This document shows, piece by piece, positions 1 through 8,115 of a stretch of 64,000 bases of DNA. How positions within the stretch are numbered: position 1 is the first letter of the stretch; every line of letters begins with the position of its first letter. The stretch is from assembly GCF_014201355.1 (NCBI RefSeq), contig NZ_JACHEG010000005.1:1-64000 (forward strand), read 5' to 3'. The translations under genes were made by a program, and so were the position numbers. Under the pieces are notes generated by a model that saw only the letters and a program-made list of their open reading frames with translations, had not been told where the DNA came from and made no database searches. Source of the stretch: Aliirhizobium wenxiniae (GTDB lineage Bacteria > Pseudomonadota > Alphaproteobacteria > Rhizobiales > Rhizobiaceae).

Positions 1-658
1 TGCAAAACACTCCCCAATAGTCTGCCGATGCTGGCGATGGACAAGAGCTCTCCTCTTGGCGCCTAAGAAAAAGCTCCCCCGTTGTATCGAGCCACAGAGG
101 AAACTGTCTCCCCAAGGACATAGCTTTCCTCGAGAATCTGCGGTTTGCATTTCTCTGTCAGTGCCGCCCACGGGCGTCACAGATCATCAAGTCAATCCGC
201 TCCTGTTGGACATAAGCCTATCCTCAAGCCTGTGCTTGGGCCTCCCTGCTCATTCTGAGTGTCCGGTCGAAAGTGGGGGATGTTCAGATGTCGAACTTCT
301 CGGTGAAGCGAACCGGTTTCTTATCAGCCTCATGATCTCCTCGGCCTCGTCGTCCCGTCAGCGCTCAACGCTGCAAACTGCTTCTCCTCTTCGCCACCGG
401 ATGGCCTTGCTCCGTGATCTGAAGCACAGCGTCCCGCTTAAATTCCTCACCGGAATTCGATTTGCCATGATGCTGTTCTCGACTCAAAATTGGCAAAGAA
501 GGTGTCTGCAAATCTGAGGGCTATTCACACCTTCGGCTCTGTGACTGAATAGGCATTATAACAATGCCGAGCGGTCCCGGCCCGGATATTGCCTCAATGA
601 GTTGCGATCAGGCTTGCAACAAATGCATGTCCAGCAAGATTCCCGGTGGCTTCCCAAA
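1..658. other. Gene-poor stretch with decayed IS remnant
   Basis: No intact gene is convincing here. A plus-strand open frame at 56-517 has no recognisable domain, no ribosome binding site and an unusual composition, so I do not call it. The minus strand carries a short piece of an IS3-type orfA (entered separately at 365-468). The rest looks like eroded intergenic or insertion-sequence debris. Confidence 0.5.
365..468 (-). pseudogene. IS3-family orfA (transposase) 5' fragment, frameshifted
   Basis: Read on the minus strand from the ATG at 468, one missing base in an A run (near 463) puts the start out of frame. Restoring it gives a peptide beginning M-A-K-S-N-S-G-E-E-F-K-R-D-A-V-L-Q-I-T, close to the conserved N-terminus of IS3-family OrfA proteins (EFKRDAV..I.E.G..VA, ahead of the helix-turn-helix). 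The match stops after about 27 codons and a TGA follows at 365-367. No orfB or terminal repeats were recognised. This is a remnant, not a working element; the family call rests on one short motif. Confidence 0.5.
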
Positions 659-1051
659 ATGCCGTTCTATATCGTTACCTATACCGCGCTGGTGGATGCA
701 GAAGATGAGGTTGATGCAGCCGAGAAGGCCATGAACGATCTTCAGGTGAAACCCCAACTCAAGTTTGCGGTCAAGTTCGACGAGAGTTCGATCAAGCATG
801 TCTCGGTCCGCCGGCGAACAACGGCTGTGGGTGAGGAACAGGATGTGCAGGCCGCCGTCGCAAGCGATGCCGAAGTTTCGAGTGATATCTCTCGGCTTGA
901 AACGAAGCAGGAAGACCAATCGACACCCGAGAAAGTCGCCAACGCTACACCTTCATCCGGTGCGATTGGCGCTATTCTCCTTGCCTTGTCTTTTGCAGGC
1001 TGCGTCCTTTTCGGCCTGTTTCATTTTTCCTCGTTCCAGCCGTTTCAGTAG
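659..1051 (+). CDS. Hypothetical protein with C-terminal membrane segment
   Basis: About 130 residues if translation starts at the ATG at 659; an upstream ATG at 602 would add 19 residues that look non-conserved. The first 50 residues form a compact beta-alpha pattern (MPFYIVTYTALVDAEDEV). A charged, Gln/Glu/Ser-rich linker follows, then one hydrophobic segment near the C-terminus (residues about 103-122). I do not recognise the family. It looks like a small soluble domain tethered to the inner membrane by a C-terminal anchor. There is no strong Shine-Dalgarno sequence and no operon partner, so the start is uncertain. Confidence 0.55.
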   Translation: MPFYIVTYTALVDAEDEVDAAEKAMNDLQVKPQLKFAVKFDESSIKHVSVRRRTTAVGEEQDVQAAVASDAEVSSDISRLETKQEDQSTPEKVANATPSSGAIGAILLALSFAGCVLFGLFHFSSFQPFQ

Positions 1052-1628
1052 CCGACGCCCCGGGGTGAAAACGCATGATTTTTGGCGGTTGTCGCGTATT
1101 CTGAAATCTCTATGACGCGACCAGATGTCGCCGCGCAGCTTTCTGAATATTGCTGTCAGAATGGTCGGATAGCCGGTCTGATATCCGGGCATGCTTGTGG
1201 GGTACGGATCCAAGCCATGTTTGTTGCCATCAAAATCCGTTTGAGACGAATTTTTACATTGCGGCATTTCGCCGGTTTGGAACGGGTTCGCGAATGTTGC
1301 CGGCCTCATTGTTTTTCTGAAATGATTTCAGCTATTTAATATTGTCCGAGGTTGTAGGCCCTGGCTTGATGTCACTGACGATCGGGTTAAGTGTTGCTGC
1401 AAATCCTATCTCATGCAGGTCCTTCGTCGGCTCTCCCGGCGGCTTTCATGCAAGCTGCTGCCATGAAAGCCTGCGCGGCCGCGGCTTTCCATTCGGTATA
1501 GCGAATATGTCCTGAAAGTTGGGAAAGACGCTACGGCACGTTGCGAGATCAAAGACATCTGCGATCTCGTCATCTTCAAATCGCGGGTCACTCTTTCATC
1601 AATGCCTTTGCATCAAGGAAAAAGATAT
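1052..1628. other. Intergenic region upstream of uxaB, with one inverted repeat
   Basis: About 580 bases without a convincing gene. The clearest structure is a perfect 10-bp inverted repeat, GGCTTTCATG (1441-1450) and CATGAAAGCC (1462-1471), with an 11-base spacer, lying about 160 bases before uxaB. It could be an operator for a dimeric regulator or an mRNA hairpin; nothing in the sequence decides between them. AT-rich sequence around 1335-1350 could hold a promoter, but I could not assign one with confidence. Confidence 0.4.
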
Positions 1629-3083
1629 ATGAAACGTCTCGATGAGAGCTTTCTGAAGGGCCGCGCCCGCCCGACCCCGCGTGTTCTGCAATGGGGAGAA
1701 GGCAATTTCTTGCGCTCTTTCGTCGATTGGAAGATCGACCTTATGAACGAAAAGGCCGGCTCCGACTGGGGAGTGATCGTTCTCCGCCCGATCTCCGGTG
1801 GCCTGCCCTTCACTCTGAACGAGCAGGATGGCGTTTACACGGTTCTCTCCCGCGGCATGAACGATGCCGGTGAGAAGGTTTCCGAGCCGCGGCTGATCGC
1901 CTGCGTGCGCCAGGAAATCCCCTCGCATGAGAGCTGGAAGGATGTTTTGGCTCTGGCACATGATCCGAATATCACCGTCGTCGTCTCGAACACGACTGAT
2001 GCCGGCATAGCCTATGTTCCGACAGTCACGTTCGAGGATGCGCCGCAGGTCTCCTTCCCCGGCAAGATGACCCGCTTCCTCTTCGAGCGCTGGACGGCAT
2101 TCGGCGGAAAGCCTGAAGCAGGACTGCAGATGATCGCCTGCGAGCTCATCGACCATAATGGCGACGAGTTGCGGCGCATCGTTTTGCAGCATGCAAACGA
2201 GTGGAAACTCGATCCGGCCTTCATCACCTGGCTAGAGCAGCATAATGCCTTCTACAACACGCTGGTAGACCGGATCGTGCCCGGTTATCCTCGTGCCGAG
2301 GCCGATGCTCTGGCAGAGGAACTCGGCTACGAAGACAAGTTCATGTCGGCGGCCGAGCTTTTCCATTTCTTCGTGATCGAAAAGAAGCCGGGCATGCCGG
2401 ACCTGCGGATTCCGCTTGCCGATCATGACGAGGGTACGCTCGTCGTCGAGGATGCAACGCCCTATAAGGCGCGCAAGGTGGCCATCCTCAACGGCGCGCA
2501 TACCGGACTTTGCGCTCTCTCGCTGCTGGCCGGTGTCGAATCGGTCGGTGAGGCCGTGACGCAGCCTGCAGGTGCAAAATTCCTCGACCGGCTTCTCAAC
2601 GAGGAGGTCATTCCGTTCCTGACACTGCCCAAGGCAGAACTGGAAGAGTTTGCCGCAGCTGTGCTGCGCCGGTTCCAGAACCCCTATATCCGCCATCTAT
2701 GGTATGACATCAGCCTCAACGGCATCGTCAAGTACCAGACGCGCAATCTGGAGCGGTTGCTCGCCTACAATGAAAAGTTCGGCAAACCGGCACCGCTTAT
2801 GACGTTGTCGTTGGCATCGTGGCTGGCCTTCTATCTCGGCCGGTTCAAGGGCGCAGACGCCCTGCCGCCGCGTGATGCAGCCGAAGTGGTCGAGAAGATC
2901 AAGGCGATAGGTGCGCTCGGTGATGTCGAAGCCATGGTTGCGGCCTATCTGCAGGAAACGTCTTTCTGGGGCCGCTCGATCGACACGCCTGAACTGCGGG
3001 CCAAGGTTGTCGAGGATTTCCGTTACCTGACTGAAGAAGCCTTCTCCTTCGACCGGCTGCAGGCTTTCCTCGACAAGGCCTGA
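1629..3083 (+). CDS. uxaB: Tagaturonate reductase (altronate oxidoreductase, UxaB-like)
   Basis: A 484-residue polyol dehydrogenase of the mannitol dehydrogenase family. It has an N-terminal NAD-binding domain (roughly 1-235) and a C-terminal helical domain with the family's NGAHTGL motif (around residue 287). That motif context (LNGAHTGLCALSLLAG) is typical of UxaB, which reduces D-tagaturonate to D-altronate in galacturonate breakdown. The start ATG at 1629 is chosen for the AAGGAA 8-10 bases upstream; an ATG at 1602 would add nine residues. It stands alone with a terminator after it, and the other uronate genes (uxaA, uxaC) are not in the window. Mannonate/fructuronate oxidoreductase (UxuB) is the main alternative. 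Confidence 0.82.
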   Translation: MKRLDESFLKGRARPTPRVLQWGEGNFLRSFVDWKIDLMNEKAGSDWGVIVLRPISGGLPFTLNEQDGVYTVLSRGMNDAGEKVSEPRLIACVRQEIPSHESWKDVLALAHDPNITVVVSNTTDAGIAYVPTVTFEDAPQVSFPGKMTRFLFERWTAFGGKPEAGLQMIACELIDHNGDELRRIVLQHANEWKLDPAFITWLEQHNAFYNTLVDRIVPGYPRAEADALAEELGYEDKFMSAAELFHFFVIEKKPGMPDLRIPLADHDEGTLVVEDATPYKARKVAILNGAHTGLCALSLLAGVESVGEAVTQPAGAKFLDRLLNEEVIPFLTLPKAELEEFAAAVLRRFQNPYIRHLWYDISLNGIVKYQTRNLERLLAYNEKFGKPAPLMTLSLASWLAFYLGRFKGADALPPRDAAEVVEKIKAIGALGDVEAMVAAYLQETSFWGRSIDTPELRAKVVEDFRYLTEEAFSFDRLQAFLDKA

Positions 3084-3095
3084 GGCTGAACAAAA

Positions 3096-3123
3096 ACGTG
3101 CCCCGATTTCTTTCGGGGCACGT
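3096..3123 (+). terminator. Hairpin terminator after uxaB
   Basis: An 11-bp stem, ACGTGCCCCGA (3096-3106) pairing with TCGGGGCACGT (3113-3123), lies 12 bases after the uxaB stop and is followed by a short pyrimidine-rich tract. It sits between convergent genes and may serve both strands, although the T run is weak on each side. Confidence 0.7.
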
Positions 3124-3209
3124 CCTTCTCGACTGACGATGAAATGGCGGCGGCGCGATCGGGAGGGATTATCGCACCGCCTCCGGTCCAAAGAGGCCGA
3201 TAGGCCGTT

Positions 3210-4121
3210 TCAGACCGGAATCGGGATAAGAGCCCAGAAGCCCAGGAACGTCAGCCCGTTGAAGACCAGTGTCATCAGCGCGATGGTGCAGGCTGGCGGG
3301 TCGATATGCGTGTCGCCATGGCAGAGAAACAGCCGGGCAAAAAATTCACCGACGAAGGCACAGACGAGACCGGCGATTGCGGCCCAGATGATGCTGCCGG
3401 ACGATGCGCCGACGATGGCAGCTGGCAGCATAATATGGTGGGTCACCGGCGTCAGCACCCCGACAGTCAGGAACAGCAGGCTGGATGCGGCGATGCCGAA
3501 GGCGAGAAGTGCGCCCGGCGTACCATAGGTTAGCCCAAGCCATCCTCCAAGCAGGCCGCCACCGATACCGATCATCACCAGCTGGCCGACACCGCTCTGG
3601 AAGACCAGCCACTTGGTCGCGTCGGTCGGTTCGAAGAACTTGCGACCGGGTTCTGCCTTGCCGCACAGGCCGCATGTGCCCCAGATGAAGCGGGCGATGA
3701 AGGCCGAGATGACGACGGTCATGCCGGGCAGGTCAGTCCAGGCGAGCGTGGGCGAAAAATTCGGCACCATGGTGAGTAGCCAGAAAACTACATAGCCGAC
3801 AATGCCGAAGGCGCCGCCGACAAGCAGTACATCCGGGCTGTTGAGGCCCATACCGGCAGTCACGATATTGCGGCCGGTATCAAGCTTGCCCTTGCTGGCA
3901 GCATAGGCTGCGGCGGCAACACCCGAGGCGAAGCCACCGACATGGGGGCCGAACACACCGAAAGGGATGCCGAAGAAATCCGTCGCCGCGGGGGCAACCG
4001 CAAGCTGGATGCCGACGCCAAGCATCGTCAGGATGCCGACGAAGGCGAAAGCAGGCAAGGCGCCGATTGCGGCGCCGAAAATCCCGCCGCCAAAAGCGAC
4101 GAGCAGACCGAGCATTGTCAT
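3210..4121 (-). CDS. Polytopic membrane protein of unknown function, next to BMC locus
   Basis: A 303-residue, very Gly/Ala-rich protein with about eight hydrophobic segments from the first residues onward (MTMLGLLVAFGGGIFGAAIG). The start ATG at 4121 has a clean GGAGGA 7 bases upstream. Two short polar stretches hold cysteines: GTCGLCGKAEPG near the middle and LFLCHGDTHIDPPACT near the end. Together they could form a metal or redox site at one face of the membrane. It is not an aquaglyceroporin or MFS protein by any motif I can see, and I do not recognise the family. It is transcribed divergently from the microcompartment operon, which makes a transporter or permease for the substrate or product of that operon a reasonable guess, but only a guess. 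Confidence 0.6.
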   Translation of the reverse strand: MTMLGLLVAFGGGIFGAAIGALPAFAFVGILTMLGVGIQLAVAPAATDFFGIPFGVFGPHVGGFASGVAAAAYAASKGKLDTGRNIVTAGMGLNSPDVLLVGGAFGIVGYVVFWLLTMVPNFSPTLAWTDLPGMTVVISAFIARFIWGTCGLCGKAEPGRKFFEPTDATKWLVFQSGVGQLVMIGIGGGLLGGWLGLTYGTPGALLAFGIAASSLLFLTVGVLTPVTHHIMLPAAIVGASSGSIIWAAIAGLVCAFVGEFFARLFLCHGDTHIDPPACTIALMTLVFNGLTFLGFWALIPIPV

Positions 4122-4394
4122 TCCATTTCCTCCTTGGGATGCCGGTGGCACGACACGTGCCGCCCCGGCCGTCACCTGTCCAAATCTCGTGGACACCTCT
4201 CTCTTTTGTCCCGATCGGACATCCCAGCCTCTCCGCGCGCATGTTCCCACCGGCTGCGCGCAAATGCTCAGCCGCCGCAATCGCTGATGCGTCTTGCGAG
4301 TCCCATGTTTTTAAGGAATGTCGATCAAGGCGAAGATTATCGAGACGCGCTCGAATGGGTCAACGCAACAGGTTTGGCCTCGAAGGGTAGTTTC

Positions 4395-4423
4395 TTGACA
4401 GCCGACGTTGCGATTTCAGTAAT
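4395..4423 (+). promoter_or_regulatory. Candidate sigma-70 promoter for the BMC operon
   Basis: A perfect TTGACA (4395-4400) is followed after 17 bases by AGTAAT (4418-4423; four of six matches to TATAAT). It points toward the microcompartment operon, leaving a leader of about 330 bases before the first gene. The call rests on consensus matching alone. Confidence 0.35.
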
Positions 4424-4426
4424 TCG

Positions 4427-4440
4427 GATAAAGTTTTATC
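4427..4440. promoter_or_regulatory. 14-bp palindrome, possible operator
   Basis: GATAAA-GT-TTTATC is a perfect palindrome starting 4 bases after the candidate -10 element. Its position overlapping the expected transcription start suggests an operator. It does not match the FNR/FixK consensus (TTGAT-N4-ATCAA). The cognate regulator is unknown. Confidence 0.4.
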
Positions 4441-4724
4441 AAAATCAGTGGTTTGCGCCTTTGGTCGCAGGCTTTTATGCGGTGCAGGATGGTCTCGGAA
4501 ACGTCCTGTTTGCTCGTTGCGATGACAAGAAAACACCGCATGTGGTGATCCCTTGTCATGCGCTTTTCGCCGAATTGCGCCGATGACGGCGTGAACCTCC
4601 TCATTTCTAAGGCGTTTTCCGTTTTTCCCTGTCAGGTCAATTATTTACCCGCGCTGGTCAAGGCGGTCTCGTTGACCCTTGAGGTGTGGCGGGCCTACCT
4701 TTTTCGACAGGAGGTGCCGGACCG

Positions 4725-4745
4725 AACGACCAGTGAACGGTCGTT
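4725..4745 (+). promoter_or_regulatory. Inverted repeat before the first BMC operon gene
   Basis: AACGACC (4725-4731) and GGTCGTT (4739-4745) form a perfect 7-bp inverted repeat with a 7-base spacer, ending 18 bases before the start of the DJ-1/PfpI gene. It could be an operator or a leader hairpin affecting translation. A GGAGG-like AGGAGGTG lies at 4709-4716, upstream of the hairpin and too far from the start unless the hairpin folds. Confidence 0.4.
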
Positions 4746-4763
4746 GGGCGATCCCGGCAAACA

Positions 4764-5375
4764 GTGAAATTCATGGCAAAGCCCAGCGACAACAAGATCC
4801 TGATGATCGTCGGTGACTATACCGAGGATTATGAAGCGATGGTGCCGTTCCAAGCCTTGCTGATGCTCGGCTTTCAAGTCGATGCCGTTTGTCCCGGCAA
4901 GCGTCGGGGCGAGATGGTCAAGACTGCGATCCACGATTTCGAGGGCGACCAGACCTATTCGGAAAAGCCCGGACATCTGTTCCGGATCAGTGCCGATTTC
5001 GCGCTGGTGGAGCCGGAAAATTACGCGGGTCTTTATCTCGCCGGCGGCCGTGCCTGCGAATATCTGCGCCTCGATAAGCAGGTGCTGAACATCATCAGGG
5101 CGTTCATGACAGCGAACCGGCCGGTGGCTGCTATCTGTCATGGCCCGCAATTGCTGACCGCCGCCGATGTGGTGCGCGGGCGCAAGCTGACAGCCTATCC
5201 CGCCGTCGAACCGGAAGTTCGGTTGGCCGGCGGTAACTTCGTTTCGGTGGCGGCGGATGATGCCGTGACTGATGGAAACCTCGTAACCGCGCCGGCCTGG
5301 CCGGCGCATCCGAAACTGATGCGCGGCTTCGTGCGCCTTGTTTCGCCAAACATCCTGAACTGCCCAATACCCTGA
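4764..5375 (+). CDS. DJ-1/PfpI family protein, first gene of the BMC operon
   Basis: A 203-residue class I glutamine amidotransferase-like protein. The nucleophile elbow VAAICHGPQ places the conserved cysteine at about residue 125, and an acidic residue in the first loop (DYTEDYE, about 19-25) is placed as in PfpI/YhbO/DJ-1 proteins. These act as deglycases, glyoxalases, hydratases or chaperones against reactive aldehydes. That would suit a pathway producing propionaldehyde or a similar carbonyl, but the substrate here is inferred from context only. It starts with GTG at 4764 or ATG at 4773; neither has a strong ribosome binding site. It lies 63 bases upstream of the glycyl radical enzyme on the same strand. 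It carries no obvious encapsulation peptide. Confidence 0.8.
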   Translation: MKFMAKPSDNKILMIVGDYTEDYEAMVPFQALLMLGFQVDAVCPGKRRGEMVKTAIHDFEGDQTYSEKPGHLFRISADFALVEPENYAGLYLAGGRACEYLRLDKQVLNIIRAFMTANRPVAAICHGPQLLTAADVVRGRKLTAYPAVEPEVRLAGGNFVSVAADDAVTDGNLVTAPAWPAHPKLMRGFVRLVSPNILNCPIP

Positions 5376-5438
5376 ACTGCAAGACGCGCTCCCGTGCGGC
5401 CAAGGCCGCGGGGACGACAATCACTCCTGGAGGACGTA

Positions 5439-7979
5439 ATGATTGAGAAGGGCTTTTCCAAACCGACCGACCGTATAATGCGGTTGAAGAAACAGATCAT
5501 CGACGCGCGGCCGCATGTCGAGTCCGAGCGTGCGGTGCTGGCGACCCAGGCCTATAAGGAAACCGAAGGCCTGCCGCCAATCCTTCGTCGCGCCAAAGTG
5601 GTCGAGAAGATCTTCAACGAGCTGCCGGTGACGATCCGTGACGACGAACTGGTCGTCGGCGCCATCACCAAGAACCCGCGCTCGACCGAAATCTGCCCGG
5701 AATTCTCCTTCGACTGGGTGGAGAAGGAATTCGAGACCATGGCAACGCGCATGGCCGATCCTTTCGAAATTCCGAAGCAGACAGCGGATGAGCTGCGTGA
5801 GGCCTTCAAATACTGGCCGGGCCGTACCACCAGTGATCTTGCCTCATCCTACATGTCGCAGAAGGCCAAGGACTGCATCGCCAACGGTGTGTTCACGGTT
5901 GGCAACTATTTCTATGGCGGCGTCGGCCATGTCTGCGTCGACTATGGCAAGATCCTCAATATCGGCTTCAGCGGCGTGATTGCAGAAGCGGTCCGGCACC
6001 TCGAAGCGCTCGACCAGATGGATCCGTCCTATATCAAGAAGCAGCAGTTCTATAACGCCGTCATCATCTCCTATAAGGCCGCCATCGACTTTGCGCATCG
6101 TTATGCCGCCAAGGCCCAGGAACTGGCTGGTCGCGAAAGCAACCCGACACGCCGGGCCGAACTGGAGCAGATCGCCAAGAACTGCCGCCTGGTGCCTGAA
6201 TATCCGGCTTCCAACTTCTGGGAAGCCTGCCAGACGATGTGGTTTATCCAGTGCATGCTGCAGATCGAATCCTCGGGCCACTCGATTTCGCCCGGCCGTT
6301 TCGACCAGTACATGTATCCCTTCCTGAAGGCCGATCAGACGATCAGCCGTGAATTCGCCCAGGAACTGGTCGACTGCATCTGGATCAAGCTCAACGACGT
6401 CAACAAGACCCGTGACGAAGTCTCGGCCCAGGCCTTTGCCGGTTATGCCGTGTTCCAGAACCTCTGCGTCGGCGGCCAGACGCCTGAAGGCCGCGATGCG
6501 ACTAACGACGTCTCCTACATGTGCATGGAAGCAACGGTTCATTGCCGCCTGCCGGCACCGTCCTTCTCCATCCGTGTCTGGCAGGGCACGCCGGATGAAT
6601 TCCTCTATCGTGCTGCGGAAGTCATCCGCCTCGGTCTGGGCGTTCCGGCCGTCTATAACGACGAAGTCATCATTCCGGCGCTGCAGAACCGCGGTGTTTC
6701 GCTGGCTGACGCCCGCGATTACGGCATTGTCGGCTGCGTCGAGCCGCAGGCGATCCACAAGACCGAAGGCTGGCATGATGCCGCCTTCTTCAACGTCGCC
6801 AAGGTTCTCGAAATCACTTTGAACGATGGCAAGGTCGGTTCGACACAGCTCGGCCCGGTCACTGGTGATCCGAAGCGCTGGACCTCGCTCGAAGACTTCT
6901 ACGGCGCCTTTACCAAGCAGATGGCCTTCTTCGTCAAATATCTGGCCGAAGCCGACAACTGCGTCGACATCGCCCATGGCGAACGTGCCCCGCTGCCGTT
7001 CCTGTCTCCGATGGTCGAGGACTGCATGGGACGAGGCAAGTCGCTGCAGGAAGGTGGTGCGATCTACAACTTCACCGGACCGCAGGCCTTCGGTGTCGCC
7101 GACACAGGTGACTCCGTCTACGCCATGAAGAAGTTCGTCTTCGACGAAAAGAAGATCTCCATGGCTGAACTGAAGGAAGCGCTCGACGCCAATTTCGGGC
7201 TTGCCATCGGCCAGAAGGCCAATGCAGTCGGCGCCGGCGAACTGACTGAAGGCCAGATCTATGACGCTGTCCGCAAGGTGCTTTCGTCCAACAAGTCGAT
7301 GGATGTGACGGCGCTGAAGGAAGAAGTCTATCGCACTCTTTCGACCGATACGATCACGGCGCCTGCCGGCTCGTCGAAATATGAAGGCATCCGCCGCCTG
7401 CTCGACTCGGCCGAAAGTTTTGGCAACGACATCGACGATGTCGATCTGATCGCCCGTAAATGCGCCCAGATCTATTGCCTCGAAGTCGAAAAGTACAAGA
7501 ACCCGCGCGGTGGCCAGTTCCAGGCCGGTATTTATCCGGTCTCGGCCAACGTGTTGTTCGGCAAGGATGTCGGGGCTCTGCCTGACGGCCGTCCGGCCAA
7601 GGCTCCGCTTGCAGACGGTGTTTCGCCTCGCCAGGGCAAGGACCATCTGGGGCCGACGGCCGCGGCAAACTCGGTGGCCAAGCTCGACCACTTCATCGCC
7701 TCCAACGGCACGCTGTATAACCAGAAGTTCCTGCCCTCGGCTCTCGCCGGCGACAACGGGTTGCGCAACTTCGCCTCGCTGGTCCGCTCCTACTTCGACC
7801 AGAAGGGCATGCACGTACAGTTCAACGTCGTTGATCGCGATACACTGATCGCTGCCCAGAAGGACCCGGAAGCCTATCGCGATCTCGTGGTTCGCGTCGC
7901 CGGTTACTCCGCCCAGTTCGTCGTGCTCGCCAAGGAAGTGCAGGACGACATCATCAGCCGCACGGAACAGCATTTCTAA
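5439..7979 (+). CDS. Glycyl radical diol dehydratase (probably 1,2-propanediol), BMC signature enzyme
   Basis: An 846-residue glycyl radical enzyme. The thiyl-radical cysteine lies in YGIVGCVEPQ (Cys433) with the adjacent CVE glutamate typical of diol dehydratases and CutC. The glycyl-radical loop near the C-terminus is RVAGYSAQF, with the radical glycine at about residue 822. The CVE motif and the neighbouring aldehyde and alcohol dehydrogenases, PduL and shell genes indicate a B12-independent eliminase yielding an aldehyde. The locus content (MetK, PocR-type two-component system) points to GRM3-type 1,2-propanediol dehydratase rather than choline lyase (CutC) or glycerol dehydratase. Substrate choice cannot be settled by eye. 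The ATG at 5439 has GGAGG 6 bases upstream; a longer frame from 5394 lacks one. There is no long N-terminal extension. The enzyme is oxygen-labile once activated. Confidence 0.88.
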   Translation: MIEKGFSKPTDRIMRLKKQIIDARPHVESERAVLATQAYKETEGLPPILRRAKVVEKIFNELPVTIRDDELVVGAITKNPRSTEICPEFSFDWVEKEFETMATRMADPFEIPKQTADELREAFKYWPGRTTSDLASSYMSQKAKDCIANGVFTVGNYFYGGVGHVCVDYGKILNIGFSGVIAEAVRHLEALDQMDPSYIKKQQFYNAVIISYKAAIDFAHRYAAKAQELAGRESNPTRRAELEQIAKNCRLVPEYPASNFWEACQTMWFIQCMLQIESSGHSISPGRFDQYMYPFLKADQTISREFAQELVDCIWIKLNDVNKTRDEVSAQAFAGYAVFQNLCVGGQTPEGRDATNDVSYMCMEATVHCRLPAPSFSIRVWQGTPDEFLYRAAEVIRLGLGVPAVYNDEVIIPALQNRGVSLADARDYGIVGCVEPQAIHKTEGWHDAAFFNVAKVLEITLNDGKVGSTQLGPVTGDPKRWTSLEDFYGAFTKQMAFFVKYLAEADNCVDIAHGERAPLPFLSPMVEDCMGRGKSLQEGGAIYNFTGPQAFGVADTGDSVYAMKKFVFDEKKISMAELKEALDANFGLAIGQKANAVGAGELTEGQIYDAVRKVLSSNKSMDVTALKEEVYRTLSTDTITAPAGSSKYEGIRRLLDSAESFGNDIDDVDLIARKCAQIYCLEVEKYKNPRGGQFQAGIYPVSANVLFGKDVGALPDGRPAKAPLADGVSPRQGKDHLGPTAAANSVAKLDHFIASNGTLYNQKFLPSALAGDNGLRNFASLVRSYFDQKGMHVQFNVVDRDTLIAAQKDPEAYRDLVVRVAGYSAQFVVLAKEVQDDIISRTEQHF

Positions 7980-7999
7980 GACGGCAATCCTGAACTTGG

Positions 8000-8068
8000 C
8001 CGGACCCTGCCCGAAACGGGGTCCGGATGAAGACAGGGCACGGGCGGACATGACGCCCGCCCGTGCCC
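8000..8068 (+). terminator. Two tandem hairpins after the glycyl radical enzyme gene
   Basis: Between the dehydratase stop and the alcohol dehydrogenase start are two strong hairpins. Stem 1 is CCGGACCC (8000-8007) with GGGTCCGG (8019-8026). Stem 2 is GGGCACGGGCGG (8036-8047) with CCGCCCGTGCCC (8057-8068). Neither is followed by a T run, so they look like mRNA stabilisers or partial terminators that let the signature enzyme be made in excess over downstream genes. Confidence 0.65.
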
Positions 8069-8115
8069 CACAAAACCGAACGATACCGTCAATCCCGAAC
8101 TGCAACAGGTGACAT

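Larger units (their letters stand above)
4122..4763. promoter_or_regulatory. Divergent control region between membrane protein gene and BMC operon
   Basis: About 640 bases with no convincing gene (a plus-strand open frame through 3942-4586 runs antisense into the membrane protein gene and lacks motifs). This is the only large gap before the 16-kb microcompartment operon, so its promoter should lie here. Candidate elements are listed separately: a sigma-70-like promoter (4395-4423), a 14-bp palindrome (4427-4440) and an inverted repeat (4725-4745). A further GGCAC-N5-GTGCC repeat sits at 4147-4161, near the start of the minus-strand gene. Confidence 0.55.

Noticed and set aside
56..517. Open frame of 153 codons on the plus strand
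   Set aside because: No ribosome binding site, odd composition and no motif; it overlaps the IS remnant read on the other strand.
4146..4161. Sigma-54 promoter (TGGCAC-N5-GTGC)
   Set aside because: The -12 half is imperfect, and the sequence is better explained as a GGCAC-N5-GTGCC inverted repeat; no enhancer-binding protein gene is in the locus.
4122..4763. FNR/FixK box for oxygen control of the microcompartment operon
   Set aside because: No TTGAT-N4-ATCAA or near match was found; the half-site around 4438 lacks a partner.
5844..8105. Very long minus-strand open frame (753 codons) opposite the glycyl radical enzyme
   Set aside because: It is antisense to a clear gene with all catalytic motifs; high GC content with biased third positions creates such long mirror frames.
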